Positions 15,065-24,690 are shown, counted from the stretch's first letter. The stretch: DNA of 64,000 nucleotides from Limivicinus sp963617275 (GCA_963617275.1 CAVENX010000003.1:19665-83664); one strand, 5' to 3'. Translations and numbers: made by a program. The notes: generated by a model from the sequence alone, not told the origin.

Positions 15065-16096
15065 ATGGCAGAAATGACAAAAGTTGAGCGAATCAAAGCC
15101 GCTATTAAAAAAGAAGAAGTAGATAAAGTTCCTTACGCGTTCTGGACCCATCTTCCCGGCGATGATTTTCATCCCGAGGTGGTAGCTGAAAAGACCTATG
15201 AATTTTACAAGACCTATGACCTCGATTTCATTAAAATGATGAATAATGGTATGTATGCCGCCGAGGATTTTGGCTGTAAAATCGACTCCTCTGCCGTTAA
15301 ATCCGGTGGAGCCACCGTTCTGACCGCTACTCCGATCCAAACTCCGGAAGACTGGACCCGACTGGAGCCCGTAGACATTCACAAGGGCGCTTATGGAAGA
15401 GAGCTCAAGCACCTGCAGCTTCTGCTGGAAAAGACCAAGGGTGAAGTTCCCGTCCTCTTCACTGCTTATACTCCGCTGTCCGTTGCGAACAAGATCGCAG
15501 ATAGTATGCTCAAGTACGGAAAGGACAACAAGCCCCTATGCCATATTCAGGAAGGCTATGGTGACAAGCTCAAGGTCGCTTTGGAGGTCATCACTGAAAC
15601 TACATGCAATTTGGTAAAAGAGGTTATCAGTATGGGCGCCGATGGTGTTTTTATCGCTTCCCAGACTTCCTCTTATGATTATTTCACCGATGAGATATAT
15701 GCGGAATATGGCAAGCCCTACGACATGAAGGTCTTTGAAGCGGCCAAGGACGGCTGGTTCAATACACTTCATGCTCATGGCGATAAGCTGATGTTCGACA
15801 CGCTCAAGGATTACCCGGTTGACGTTTGGAACTGGCATGCGTTTGAAACACTTCCCTCTATGAAAGAAGCCCGTGATCTGAGCGGCAAGTGCCTTATGGG
15901 CGGTATTCAGCGCTACAATATTACCAACAGAAATAAAAACGCTGTGATCGACGACATCTATCGTTCTTTTGAGCAAATGCGCGGAATAGGTCACATTCTG
16001 ACTCCCGGATGCGTTATCCGCTACCCGTTGGATACAGATATGCTGGAGTTTGTTCACCAGATGAAAAATGAAATTGAAGCAAAAATCAAATATTGA
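15065..16096 (+). CDS. Uroporphyrinogen decarboxylase (URO-D) family protein
   Basis: A 343-residue protein of the URO-D superfamily TIM-barrel fold, seen in the N-terminal RIKAAIKKEEVDKVPYAFW, the central GADGVFIASQ and the C-terminal GCVIRYPLD regions. No other haem genes are present. Members outside haem operons are often corrinoid or thiol methyltransferases (MtaA/CmuA-like) or of unknown function, so true UroD activity is unlikely. Position two in the operon, 42 bases after the M24 gene, suggests it processes the imported compound. No corrinoid protein gene is nearby. Confidence 0.8.
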   Translation: MAEMTKVERIKAAIKKEEVDKVPYAFWTHLPGDDFHPEVVAEKTYEFYKTYDLDFIKMMNNGMYAAEDFGCKIDSSAVKSGGATVLTATPIQTPEDWTRLEPVDIHKGAYGRELKHLQLLLEKTKGEVPVLFTAYTPLSVANKIADSMLKYGKDNKPLCHIQEGYGDKLKVALEVITETTCNLVKEVISMGADGVFIASQTSSYDYFTDEIYAEYGKPYDMKVFEAAKDGWFNTLHAHGDKLMFDTLKDYPVDVWNWHAFETLPSMKEARDLSGKCLMGGIQRYNITNRNKNAVIDDIYRSFEQMRGIGHILTPGCVIRYPLDTDMLEFVHQMKNEIEAKIKY

Positions 16097-16143
16097 TATA
16101 ATTGATAGTTGATTTTTACTATATAAACTAAAAGGAGAAGAAT

Positions 16144-17715
16144 ATGGCCATGAAAAAAACACTCATCCTTTTGCTCGCTGCAGTAATGTTGTTATCTGCT
16201 TTGGTCGGCTGCGGAACTGACAGCAAGTCAACAGCAGGTTCCGAGGTTTCCTCCCAGACCACAGAAACAGCAGCCCAGCCCGCTGCCGAAACGGTCGTCA
16301 CTGTTGCGATTCCCGCTGACTTTGGCAGCATGGATCCGAGACAAGCCACCAACACCAACAACACCGCGCTTTGCACAAATATGTACAGCACCCTTCTCAA
16401 GACCGACAAGGACTACAACATAGTTCTTGACGCGGCAGAAAGCTACGAATTTGTAGACGAGCATACCTATAAATTCACACTCAAGAAGGGTATTCTTTTC
16501 CACGACGGCGTGGAAATGAAGACCGAAGATGTACAGTATACTTTTGATTCAATTCGCCAGCCTGACAAGACTTATCGTCTGGGTGGAGATTTCAATTATA
16601 TGTACATTGAGCCCATCGACGATTATTCCTTCTATCTGAAAATGGACACGCCGAACAGTTCCTCTCTGCTTCGTCTCGGTAACATGAAAATCGTCCCCAA
16701 ACACTACATTGAAAGCATCGGCGAGGAAGCATTTGCACTTGCCCCTATCGGTTCCGGCCCGTATAAGTTTGTTTCCTGGGAAAAGGATGAGCAGGTTGTG
16801 CTGGAAGCGTTTGACGAATACTTTGAAGGCACACCTGAAATCGATAAGGTTATCTTCAAGATCATTCCCGAATCGTCTGCCCGTGTTGCAGCGCTGGAAG
16901 CCGGTGAAGTTGACCTGATCACAGCTGTTTCCACCAACCAGGTCGAAAGGCTGAAAGCAACCGGCGATATATCTGTCGTTGCTGACGGTACGACCCGCGT
17001 GGTATACTTCACGTTGAATACTCTTGAAGAAGGGCCGCTTCAGGATCTTAGAGTCCGCCAGGCCATCAATGCGGCAATTGACCGCGACATCATCGTTAAC
17101 GGTGTTATCGACGGTTACGGCAATGCTATCCACACTTTCGCGCTTCCTTTCTTTCCGAACTATAATGCTGATTTGGAAGGGTACAGCTATGACCTTGAAA
17201 AAGCCAAAGAACTCATGGCAGAAGCCGGTTATCAGGACGGCTTTGAAATTGAGATCGGTGGTTCATTCTCCAGCCTGAGCAACGGAAGCGACGTAGCTCA
17301 GATCGTTGCTCAGCAGCTTGCCGAGATCGGCATAAAAGCAACCGTTATTGAAAAAGATTCCAACACCGTGAAAGAAGAATACCTTGCGGGAATATCCTCC
17401 GAATTGACTCTCACCAGTTTCGGCGGTATCACCAATGACGTCTGCTATATGAACAAGATCGTTCTCGGAAGCGGGCAGCGTTACTCGGCCTGGGCCGACC
17501 CTGTTTTTGATGAATTGGTTGAAAAAGCGGTCTCTTCCATCGAGCCAAAAGAACAGGAAATCAACATCAAAGCCGTGCAGGCCTATGCCTTCGACAACGC
17601 CTGCGTAGTCCCGCTCTATCAGAACAAGGCAATTTTTGCCTACAACAACAGGCTTCAGAATTGGCAGCCTCGCGTTGATGAGCAGATTCTCCTGTATGGT
17701 GCATCTGTAAAATAA
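16144..17715 (+). CDS. Peptide/nickel-type ABC transporter substrate-binding lipoprotein
   Basis: Family 5 (DppA/OppA/NikA) solute-binding protein of 523 residues. The signal peptide has a lipobox, LLSALVGC, with the lipidated Cys about residue 23, followed by a Ser/Thr-rich linker. The SBP_bac_5 core shows TYKFTLKKGILFHDGVEMKTEDV and, later, RQAINAAIDRDIIV. Two ATG codons (16144, 16150) are usable after AAAGGAGAAG. It delivers the ligand to the permease pair encoded downstream; the substrate (peptide, acylated amino acid or another polar compound) cannot be read from the sequence. Confidence 0.92.
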   Translation: MAMKKTLILLLAAVMLLSALVGCGTDSKSTAGSEVSSQTTETAAQPAAETVVTVAIPADFGSMDPRQATNTNNTALCTNMYSTLLKTDKDYNIVLDAAESYEFVDEHTYKFTLKKGILFHDGVEMKTEDVQYTFDSIRQPDKTYRLGGDFNYMYIEPIDDYSFYLKMDTPNSSSLLRLGNMKIVPKHYIESIGEEAFALAPIGSGPYKFVSWEKDEQVVLEAFDEYFEGTPEIDKVIFKIIPESSARVAALEAGEVDLITAVSTNQVERLKATGDISVVADGTTRVVYFTLNTLEEGPLQDLRVRQAINAAIDRDIIVNGVIDGYGNAIHTFALPFFPNYNADLEGYSYDLEKAKELMAEAGYQDGFEIEIGGSFSSLSNGSDVAQIVAQQLAEIGIKATVIEKDSNTVKEEYLAGISSELTLTSFGGITNDVCYMNKIVLGSGQRYSAWADPVFDELVEKAVSSIEPKEQEINIKAVQAYAFDNACVVPLYQNKAIFAYNNRLQNWQPRVDEQILLYGASVK

Positions 17716-17770
17716 TCTAACAATACTCAAGGAATTTGGATGGCCTCCAAAATCGACCAAGGAGGGTGAA

Positions 17771-18688
17771 ATGGCAAAATATTTAGGAAAACGGCTGTTC
17801 CAGTCTGTCATCGCAATTATTGGTGTCACTTTAGTCGTATTTTTTATCCTGAATGTGGCAGGAGATCCGGTTGCGTTGATGCTGCCCCCGAATGCTTCCT
17901 TTGAAGAAATTGCGGAACTTAAAGAAAAATTAGGTTACAATGATCCTATTTTTATTCAATATTTCCGCTTCTTCGGAAATGCGATAAAGGGAGATTTCGG
18001 TCTATCCTACAATTACCACGAACCGGCGTTGTCTGTTGTTCTGGAACGCGTTCCGGCAACAGCGACCTTGGCGCTGACTGCCTTTGTGATCTCGCTGCTG
18101 ATCAGTATTCCGGCAGGAATCGTTGCAGCAATTAAGCGCAACAGCAACACAGACGCAATAATCCGTACCTTTGCTCTCCTTGGTCAGTGTATTCCTGCAT
18201 TCTGGCTGGGCATTATGCTGATGCTTCTGTTTTCCGTGAAGCTGAATCTTTTGCCCACGTCAGGATTTAAGGATTGGACTTCTTTGATTCTTCCTTCTTT
18301 TACCCTCGGTCTTTTCAGCGCGGCCTCATTTACGCGTATGCTGCGTTCCAACATGATCGAGGTAATGAGCAAGGAGTATATTGATACAGCAAGGAGCAAA
18401 GGGCTTTCAGAAACAATCGTAATTTTGAAGCACGCATTTAAAAACGCACTCAGTTCGCTTCTGACCGTTATGGGACTGCAGATTGCCACTTTGCTTGGCG
18501 GTGCGGTCATTACCGAAACCGTTTTTTCCTGGCCCGGTATCGGAAGACTTTTAGTCCAATCCATCAATAATTCGGATTTTAACGTTGTAGAGGTCATTGT
18601 AATTCTGATGGCAACATCATTTGTTGTTGTTAATCTGATCGTTGATATACTTTACTGCGTTATCAATCCGAGGGTTAAACTGCAGTAA
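17771..18688 (+). CDS. ABC transporter permease, DppB/OppB type
   Basis: Inner-membrane permease of 305 residues with six predicted membrane segments. It has the N-terminal GVTLVVFFILNVAGDP motif of this family and the EAA loop near residues 200-220 (EYIDTARSKGLSE) that contacts the ATPase. GGAGGGTG precedes the ATG. It pairs with the next gene. Confidence 0.94.
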   Translation: MAKYLGKRLFQSVIAIIGVTLVVFFILNVAGDPVALMLPPNASFEEIAELKEKLGYNDPIFIQYFRFFGNAIKGDFGLSYNYHEPALSVVLERVPATATLALTAFVISLLISIPAGIVAAIKRNSNTDAIIRTFALLGQCIPAFWLGIMLMLLFSVKLNLLPTSGFKDWTSLILPSFTLGLFSAASFTRMLRSNMIEVMSKEYIDTARSKGLSETIVILKHAFKNALSSLLTVMGLQIATLLGGAVITETVFSWPGIGRLLVQSINNSDFNVVEVIVILMATSFVVVNLIVDILYCVINPRVKLQ

Positions 18689-18702
18689 GGAGGTAAGGAG
18701 CC

Positions 18703-19539
18703 ATTTTTAACAGTCTTAAAAAAAGTAAGACCGGAGCCGTTGGGGTCTTTATCGTCTTTGTTGTTTTTGTCATGGCACTGTTTGCAGTTGTCTTATCACC
18801 ATATGATCCTCAGAAGACGGATCTGGCCAACAAGCTTGCACCTCCGGTTTTCAGCGGTGGAACGTGGGCACATATTTTGGGAACGGATCAGCTTGGACGG
18901 GATATTCTGTCCAGAATCATCAATGGAAGCCGTGTTACCCTTTTAGTAGGCTTTTCCGGTACTATCTGTGCCGGAATCATAGGAGTAACACTTGGCGCTA
19001 TCGCCGGTTATTTCGGAAAATGGGCTGACAGCATCATTATGAGAATCGTAGATATTCAACTGTCCTTTCCGTTCATTCTCTTAGCGCTTTTTATTGCTGC
19101 GGTATTAGGAAGAAGCCTGACAAATGTTATTCTGATTGCAGCCATTAGCAACTGGGTCAATTATGCAAGACTTGTCCGCGGCGAGATTCTCTCGGTAAAG
19201 GAAATGGAATATATAGAAGCCATCCGAAGTGTGGGAGCGAAGGACGGCAGGATCATTGCCTATCATGTCATTCCTAATGTCATCAGCCCGGTTATCGTGC
19301 AGGCAACGTTAGGCATGGCAAGGATTATCACCATGGAGGCATCGCTGAGCTTTCTGGGCTTAGGCGTCCCGGTTGAGATACCGACATGGGGACGTATGCT
19401 GGCAGAAGGCCGAGATTATATGCTCACCAATCCTTGGCTGGCTATTATTCCCGGCCTTGCCATAACGATCACGGTTCTGGGCGTTAACCTCATGGGCGAC
19501 TGGCTGCGTGATTATCTGGATCCCAAGCTCAATGTATGA
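18703..19539 (+). CDS. ABC transporter permease, DppC/OppC type, probable ATT start
   Basis: Second permease, 278 residues when begun at ATT 18703. The sequence from 18703 reads FNSLKKSKTGAVGVFIVF after the initiator, the normal N-terminus and first membrane helix of DppC proteins, and GGAGG (18689-18693) sits 9 bases upstream. No ATG, GTG or TTG occurs in frame until ATG 18772, which would remove most of helix 1 and has no ribosome site. The EAA loop is visible as EYIEAIRSVGAKD. A rare AUU initiator, as in infC, is the simplest reading. The 3' end overlaps the region of the next gene's start. Confidence 0.85.
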   Translation: MFNSLKKSKTGAVGVFIVFVVFVMALFAVVLSPYDPQKTDLANKLAPPVFSGGTWAHILGTDQLGRDILSRIINGSRVTLLVGFSGTICAGIIGVTLGAIAGYFGKWADSIIMRIVDIQLSFPFILLALFIAAVLGRSLTNVILIAAISNWVNYARLVRGEILSVKEMEYIEAIRSVGAKDGRIIAYHVIPNVISPVIVQATLGMARIITMEASLSFLGLGVPVEIPTWGRMLAEGRDYMLTNPWLAIIPGLAITITVLGVNLMGDWLRDYLDPKLNV

Positions 19540-19550
19540 TGGAGAGAGCC

Positions 19551-20516
19551 ATGAACGATATAATTCTGAGAATAACGGATCTGAATGTTATATTTCACAC
19601 CAAATATGGTGATGCAAATGCAGTGTCTGATTTGAATCTGGAACTGCACTCCGGAGAAAAGCTTGGGCTTGTAGGAGAATCCGGTTCGGGTAAATCAGTT
19701 ACATCCAAATCGATTATACGATTGCTTCCGACGCCCCCGACTGAAACCACCGGCCATATAACCTATCATGACATAGATCTTCTGAGCTTGTCAGCCAGAG
19801 AGATGGAAAACTATCGCGGGAACCGCATTTCCATGATTTTTCAGGAGCCTATGGTCAGCTTAAACCCGCTATATACTATCGGAAACCAGATGGGAGAGGT
19901 TCTCAAGCGCCATAACAAAGGCCTTTCCAAGGCACAGATCCGGAAAAAAGTCATTTCTATGCTCGAACAGGTGGATATTCCGTCTCCTGAGGCACGCCTT
20001 AAGCAGTATCCGTTTGAGCTTTCCGGCGGTATGCGTCAGCGTGTTATGATTGCCATGTCTCTGCTGTGCAACCCGGAAATTCTAATTGCGGATGAACCTA
20101 CGACAGCACTTGACGTTACCATACAGGCGCAGATACTTGATTTGATCAACAGACTTAACAAAGATTTTGGCACCAGCGTCATTCTTATTACCCATGACCT
20201 TGGCGTTATTGCCGAAACGGTAGATACTGTTGCGGTCATGTATGCCGGAAATATCGTTGAAAAAGCACCGGTAGTCGAACTCTTTAAAAATCCCAAGCAC
20301 CCATACACTGTGGGGCTTTTGAACTCCATACCCGGGATAAAAAAAGACGGTGAAGAGCTTGCCGTTATACGCGGCACGGTTCCAAGCATCTATAAACGGC
20401 CAAAAGGCTGCGCATTCAATAATCGCTGTGATTTCGTCTGTGAAAAATGCAGAGAGTTGAAACCTCCTATCAATGAAATAAACGGGCATATGGTTGCTTG
20501 TTGGAAGTATGAATAA
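19551..20516 (+). CDS. ABC transporter ATP-binding protein, DppD/OppD type
   Basis: A 321-residue ATPase with Walker A GESGSGKS, signature LSGGMRQRV, Walker B ILIADEPTTALD and a C-terminal oligopeptide-transporter extension with a Cys cluster (GCAFNNRCDFVCEKC) typical of the 4Fe-4S-binding OppD/DppD tail. The ATG at 19551 is chosen because GGAGAG lies just before it; in-frame ATGs at 19536 and 19539 overlap the previous stop. Confidence 0.94.
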   Translation: MNDIILRITDLNVIFHTKYGDANAVSDLNLELHSGEKLGLVGESGSGKSVTSKSIIRLLPTPPTETTGHITYHDIDLLSLSAREMENYRGNRISMIFQEPMVSLNPLYTIGNQMGEVLKRHNKGLSKAQIRKKVISMLEQVDIPSPEARLKQYPFELSGGMRQRVMIAMSLLCNPEILIADEPTTALDVTIQAQILDLINRLNKDFGTSVILITHDLGVIAETVDTVAVMYAGNIVEKAPVVELFKNPKHPYTVGLLNSIPGIKKDGEELAVIRGTVPSIYKRPKGCAFNNRCDFVCEKCRELKPPINEINGHMVACWKYE

Positions 20517-20528
20517 AGAAAGGTGCTG

Positions 20529-21506
20529 ATGCAAATGGAAGAAAACAAGGAAATAATTCTTGAAGTCAAGCACCTGAAGAAGTGGTTTCCGGTTGCGGGG
20601 ACCCGTGGTGCCAAGTCCGTAAAGGCGGTAAATGACGTCAGCCTTACAGTTCGCCGTGGGGAGACTTTAGGTGTAGTCGGGGAATCCGGCTGCGGAAAAT
20701 CTACATTTGCGCGGCTTGTTTTAAGGCTACTGGATGCCACTGGCGGAGAAGTACTTTATTGCGGAAAGAATCTCATGGCAATGAGCAGTTCGGAATTGAG
20801 GGCAATGAGGAAGCATTTCCAGATGATTTTCCAAGACCCTTATGCATCCTTGAATCCCAGGCAGACAATAGGAAGTATTCTTTGTGAGCCTTTTCTTATC
20901 CACAAATGCTGTACCAAGAAGGAAGCCGAGCATGCAGCGAAAGAGCTGCTTCGGATGGTTGAGCTTCCGGATGAAAGCATGGAGAAATATCCTCACGAAT
21001 TTTCCGGCGGACAGCGGCAGCGTATCAGCATTGCACGTGCTATGGCGCTGAAACCTGATATCATCGTATGCGATGAGTGTGTTTCTGCCTTGGACGTGTC
21101 AATTCAAGCTCAGATTATAAATATGCTCAAACGGCTCCAGAAGGAATATGGGCTGACTTTGATCTTTATTTCCCATGACCTCCGCGTTGTCAAGCACATT
21201 TCCGATCACGTTGCGGTCATGTATCTCGGTGAGCTTTTGGAGTACTCGGATAAGAACGATTTGTATCTGCATCCGACTCATCCCTATACGCAGGCACTTC
21301 TGTCAGCTATCCCAATAGCGGATCCCACCGTTCATCGGAATCACATTCACCTTGAAGGAGAGATTCCAAGCCCGATCGACCGTCCGGAAGGCTGTGCGTT
21401 TTGCACCCGCTGCTCAATGGCGGATGACCGTTGCAAAAAGGAAACGCCGCCTGTGGTGCAGGTTGGAGAAGACCATACCTGCAAATGCTTCAAAATCAGC
21501 TCTTGA
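20529..21506 (+). CDS. ABC transporter ATP-binding protein, DppF/OppF type
   Basis: Second ATPase of the importer, 325 residues. Walker A GESGCGKST, signature FSGGQRQRISIARAM, Walker B IVCDECVSALD (Cys in place of the usual Pro of DEP) and a C-terminal GCAFCTRCSMADDRCKKE tail are present. The start is ambiguous among GTG 20523, ATG 20529 and ATG 20535; AAAGG lies at 20519-20523. It completes a five-gene transporter with its own substrate-binding protein. Confidence 0.93.
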   Translation: MQMEENKEIILEVKHLKKWFPVAGTRGAKSVKAVNDVSLTVRRGETLGVVGESGCGKSTFARLVLRLLDATGGEVLYCGKNLMAMSSSELRAMRKHFQMIFQDPYASLNPRQTIGSILCEPFLIHKCCTKKEAEHAAKELLRMVELPDESMEKYPHEFSGGQRQRISIARAMALKPDIIVCDECVSALDVSIQAQIINMLKRLQKEYGLTLIFISHDLRVVKHISDHVAVMYLGELLEYSDKNDLYLHPTHPYTQALLSAIPIADPTVHRNHIHLEGEIPSPIDRPEGCAFCTRCSMADDRCKKETPPVVQVGEDHTCKCFKISS

Positions 21507-21526
21507 CGATTGGAAAGAAGGTATTT

Positions 21527-22588
21527 ATGAGTAAAGCAATATTTGTCAAAGGAACGCCATATGAAATGGGTGTTCAGCAAGGGCAGCAGATAGCCCCGAT
21601 CATTAAGAAGAACGTGGCTCTTGTCCATCAGATGATGCAGGAATACAACTTCAACATGGAAAAATACAGCTCTTTTATTCAAAAAGACGCTGAGTACATT
21701 GGACGCGAAAATCCTGAATTGATCGACGAGATGCACGGCATTGCAGATGGCGCAGGCATCTCCTTTCAAGACATATTATATTTAAATATTCCCGCCTATT
21801 TTATGAAAGACCACTTCCGTCAGGAGTGCTCCATGCTTCTTGCCAGAGGCAACGCAACGCTCGACGGGAAGACCTATCTGATAAAAAACCGTGATATGTC
21901 CCTGTATTTGGAGCAGGTCATGGTTTACAGAGAATATAATGACGGAATGAAGATAACCGAAGTGAACGGTGCCGGAACAGTAACATATCCTGCAATGGGC
22001 ATTAACAACTATGGTGTTGCCGTAACCAATACGGGTTTCTGGTCGCCAAAAGTAAGCACGGATTATCACCGCGTCGGTGAAGCTCAGGTAGTGATCAATT
22101 CTCACATTATTCTTCGGCGCTGCAAAACCGCCAAGGAAGGCTTGCAGTGGCTGCTCGACACACCAAGGATCAACGGTCTGAACATGATAATTACCGACAG
22201 GCAAAATTCCTATCTGATCGAAGTACTTAAAGACGGAGCCTATGTGGAAGAAGCAGATGAGCGCGGTATTTTGTGCCGTACCAACCACTATATTTCATCC
22301 AAGAACAGCTCCCTGAACAGTGAGCCTGATGCTGCTCCGTCTACATTCTATCGCTACAAGCGTATTCAGGAAATGCTGGAGGATTGCTATGGTTCGATTC
22401 GTTTTCAGGATTTGTACCGTATAATGTCCGACCACAAATATGCTCCCAATTGTCTTTGCCGTCACCCGCAGGAGGGTGCTCCGGGCTGGACAGCTTCCTC
22501 TACGCTCTGCGTGATAGAGGATATGGAACTTTGGAGCACTACGGGCAATCCCTGCGAAATGCTCCCGCATACAAGGATCGACACATGA
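21527..22588 (+). CDS. C45-family acyltransferase/amidohydrolase
   Basis: A 353-residue Ntn-hydrolase of the acyl-CoA:6-aminopenicillanate acyltransferase family (peptidase C45). The expected nucleophile is the Cys of ECSML (about residue 101), followed by the family motif LIKNRDMSLY, here 24 residues further on. AAAGAAGG precedes the ATG. Members hydrolyse or transfer acyl groups on amide bonds, including N-acyl amino acids and small peptides; true penicillin acylation is not implied. With the ABC importer and the M24-like enzyme, it suggests uptake and deacylation of an N-acylated amino acid or peptide. Confidence 0.85.
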   Translation: MSKAIFVKGTPYEMGVQQGQQIAPIIKKNVALVHQMMQEYNFNMEKYSSFIQKDAEYIGRENPELIDEMHGIADGAGISFQDILYLNIPAYFMKDHFRQECSMLLARGNATLDGKTYLIKNRDMSLYLEQVMVYREYNDGMKITEVNGAGTVTYPAMGINNYGVAVTNTGFWSPKVSTDYHRVGEAQVVINSHIILRRCKTAKEGLQWLLDTPRINGLNMIITDRQNSYLIEVLKDGAYVEEADERGILCRTNHYISSKNSSLNSEPDAAPSTFYRYKRIQEMLEDCYGSIRFQDLYRIMSDHKYAPNCLCRHPQEGAPGWTASSTLCVIEDMELWSTTGNPCEMLPHTRIDT

Positions 22589-23262
22589 AAGCTGGAATGA
22601 CTATCATACGGAATATCGCTCGTCCCTCCAAGGAGCTGGTGGAGGCTTTCCGCGATATTCCGGCCGCAAACCTGGATGATTGCATGGGGAGAACAGCGTC
22701 AATAGGGCCAAGTATCTTCCCCATCGGGAGAAAAAAAATCCTCGGTACCGCATTTACCGTTCGCGTCCCGCAGGGCGACAATCTCATGGTTCATAAGGCC
22801 TTGGATATGGCTCAGCCCGGAGATATTTTAGTCATAGATGCCAGCGGGTATATGAACCGCAGTATTATGGGAAGCCTTATGGCTACCTATTGCAATGTGC
22901 GCGGTCTTGCGGGCATTGTGATCAACGGCTGCATCCGCGACCGCGATGAGCTTTCAAATATGGACTTTCCGGTATATGCCTGCGGGTCAACTCCCAACGG
23001 TCCATATAAAAACGGGCCGGGCGAAATAAATGTACCGGTAACGATCGGTGAGCGCGTCGTTTTTCCCGGCGATATCATTGCAGGAGACGGCGACGGCCTT
23101 GTTGTGATTCGTCCTCAGGAGGCGGAAAGCGTACTCGCTGACGCGAAGAGGATAATGCTCAAAGAAGCGGAAATCATGAAAGATATCCTGGAAAAACATT
23201 CATACCCACGTCCGTGGGTAGACGACAAGCTACGAGAATTAGGCTACGAAAACACAGAATAA
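22585..23262 (+). CDS. RraA-like / HMG-aldolase family protein
   Basis: A 225-residue member of the RraA/dimethylmenaquinone-methyltransferase-like fold. DIPAANLDDCMGR near the start, the GGI-like loop and GLAGIVINGCIRDRDEL (metal- and pyruvate-binding Arg-Asp) match the 4-hydroxy-4-methyl-2-oxoglutarate/oxaloacetate aldolase branch. The ATG overlaps the C45 stop as ATGA. The catalytic RD pair is present, so an aldolase or decarboxylase of a 2-oxo acid is more plausible than the RNase E inhibitor role. Confidence 0.84.
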   Translation: MKAGMTIIRNIARPSKELVEAFRDIPAANLDDCMGRTASIGPSIFPIGRKKILGTAFTVRVPQGDNLMVHKALDMAQPGDILVIDASGYMNRSIMGSLMATYCNVRGLAGIVINGCIRDRDELSNMDFPVYACGSTPNGPYKNGPGEINVPVTIGERVVFPGDIIAGDGDGLVVIRPQEAESVLADAKRIMLKEAEIMKDILEKHSYPRPWVDDKLRELGYENTE

Positions 23263-23278
23263 CATAATAAGGTGAAAA

Positions 23279-24574
23279 ATGGATTGTAGAGAATACCATG
23301 CATTTATTGATATCCTGAAGGAAGAACTGCTCCCTGCAATGGGATGTACCGAACCGATTGCGGTAGCATACTGTGCGGCAACGGCTCAGCAGGCGCTTGG
23401 ACAGAAGCCAGATCGTGTCAAAATAGAAGCCAGCGGCAACATTATAAAAAACGTAAAAAGTGTTGTTGTCCCCAACACAGACGAATCCAAAGGCTTGGAA
23501 GCAGCTGCGGCTATCGGTATTGTTGCCGGTAAACCTGACAAGAAACTTCAGGTTATTGCCGAAGTATCCGAACAGCAGAAAAAAGACTTTCACATGTTTA
23601 TGGACACAGTTCCGATCACTGTTGGTGTAAGCAAATCCGGGTTAGTTTTTGATATCGTAATTACCTTGTTCCACGGCGAGCAATATGCGAAATGCAGAAT
23701 TATAAACAACCACACAAATATCGTTCTCCTTGAGTGCAACGGTAATGTGCTTATTTCCAAACAGGTGGAGGAAAATTGTGAGGCCGGTATGACCGACCGC
23801 TCTTTCATTAAGCTTGAAAAAATTTTTGACTTTGCAAATTCGGTAAATATTGAAGATGTAAAACAGCTGTTGGATACACAGATCCAGTACAACATGGCCA
23901 TTGCCTCAGAAGGGTTGAATAATAACTACGGTGCAAACATCGGTTCTTCTTTGCTTGCGGCAAACAAAAACACATATGAGAGTAAAACCATGGAATCTAC
24001 CCGCCTGCTGGCCAGAGCAATGGCGGCGGCAGGCTCGGATGCCCGTATGAACGGGTGTGAACTGCCGGTCGTTATCAATTCCGGAAGCGGAAATCAGGGC
24101 ATTACCGCTTCTGTTCCCGTCATTGTCTACGCGCAGGCTTTGAAAGTCGATAGCGAAAAAATGTATCGCGCCCTGGTGCTTTCTAATTTGATCGCCATAT
24201 ACCAGAAAACTTTTATCGGCCGACTTTCCGCATACTGCGGTGCCATCAGCGCGGGATGCGCGGCAGGATGTGCAATTGCTTACCTACAGGGTGGAGATCT
24301 GGATGTTATAGCGCACACACTGGTAAATTCTGTGTCGATTTCTTCCGGCATTATCTGCGACGGAGCCAAACCCTCCTGTGCGGCAAAAATTGCCTTGGCC
24401 GTTGACACAGGAATCTTTGGATATGAAATGTATAAAAAAGGCAATCAACTGCGCAGGCAGGATGGTATCGTGCGTGGAAGCGCCGACGAGATGGTAGTCA
24501 GTGTCGGCAAGCTTGCAAGCGAAGGTATGAGAAAGACAGACGATGTGATTCTTCAGATCATGCTTGAAAAATAA
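23279..24574 (+). CDS. L-cysteine desulfidase / UPF0597 family protein
   Basis: A 431-residue protein of the CyuA/YhaM (serine dehydratase alpha-like) family. In archaea these are Fe-S L-cysteine desulfidases giving pyruvate, ammonia and sulfide. Conserved features include PAMGCTEPIAVAYC near the N-terminus, NSGSGNQGI in the middle, and Cys residues around SAGCAAGCAIAYLQGG and CDGAKPSCAAKIA, consistent with a 4Fe-4S cluster. ATG at 23279 follows AAGGTG. Last gene of the operon; it suggests that a cysteine- or other beta-substituted amino acid is the released product that is degraded. Confidence 0.87.
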   Translation: MDCREYHAFIDILKEELLPAMGCTEPIAVAYCAATAQQALGQKPDRVKIEASGNIIKNVKSVVVPNTDESKGLEAAAAIGIVAGKPDKKLQVIAEVSEQQKKDFHMFMDTVPITVGVSKSGLVFDIVITLFHGEQYAKCRIINNHTNIVLLECNGNVLISKQVEENCEAGMTDRSFIKLEKIFDFANSVNIEDVKQLLDTQIQYNMAIASEGLNNNYGANIGSSLLAANKNTYESKTMESTRLLARAMAAAGSDARMNGCELPVVINSGSGNQGITASVPVIVYAQALKVDSEKMYRALVLSNLIAIYQKTFIGRLSAYCGAISAGCAAGCAIAYLQGGDLDVIAHTLVNSVSISSGIICDGAKPSCAAKIALAVDTGIFGYEMYKKGNQLRRQDGIVRGSADEMVVSVGKLASEGMRKTDDVILQIMLEK

Positions 24575-24690
24575 TTGCTTATATCAGCGCGGCGAACATA
24601 GCTACGCTCACCTTTGCTATTGATTTTCTATCGGCAATTTCAATCCTCCATAATATTCCCAAGCATTTTTTACCAGTCAAACATTACCGC

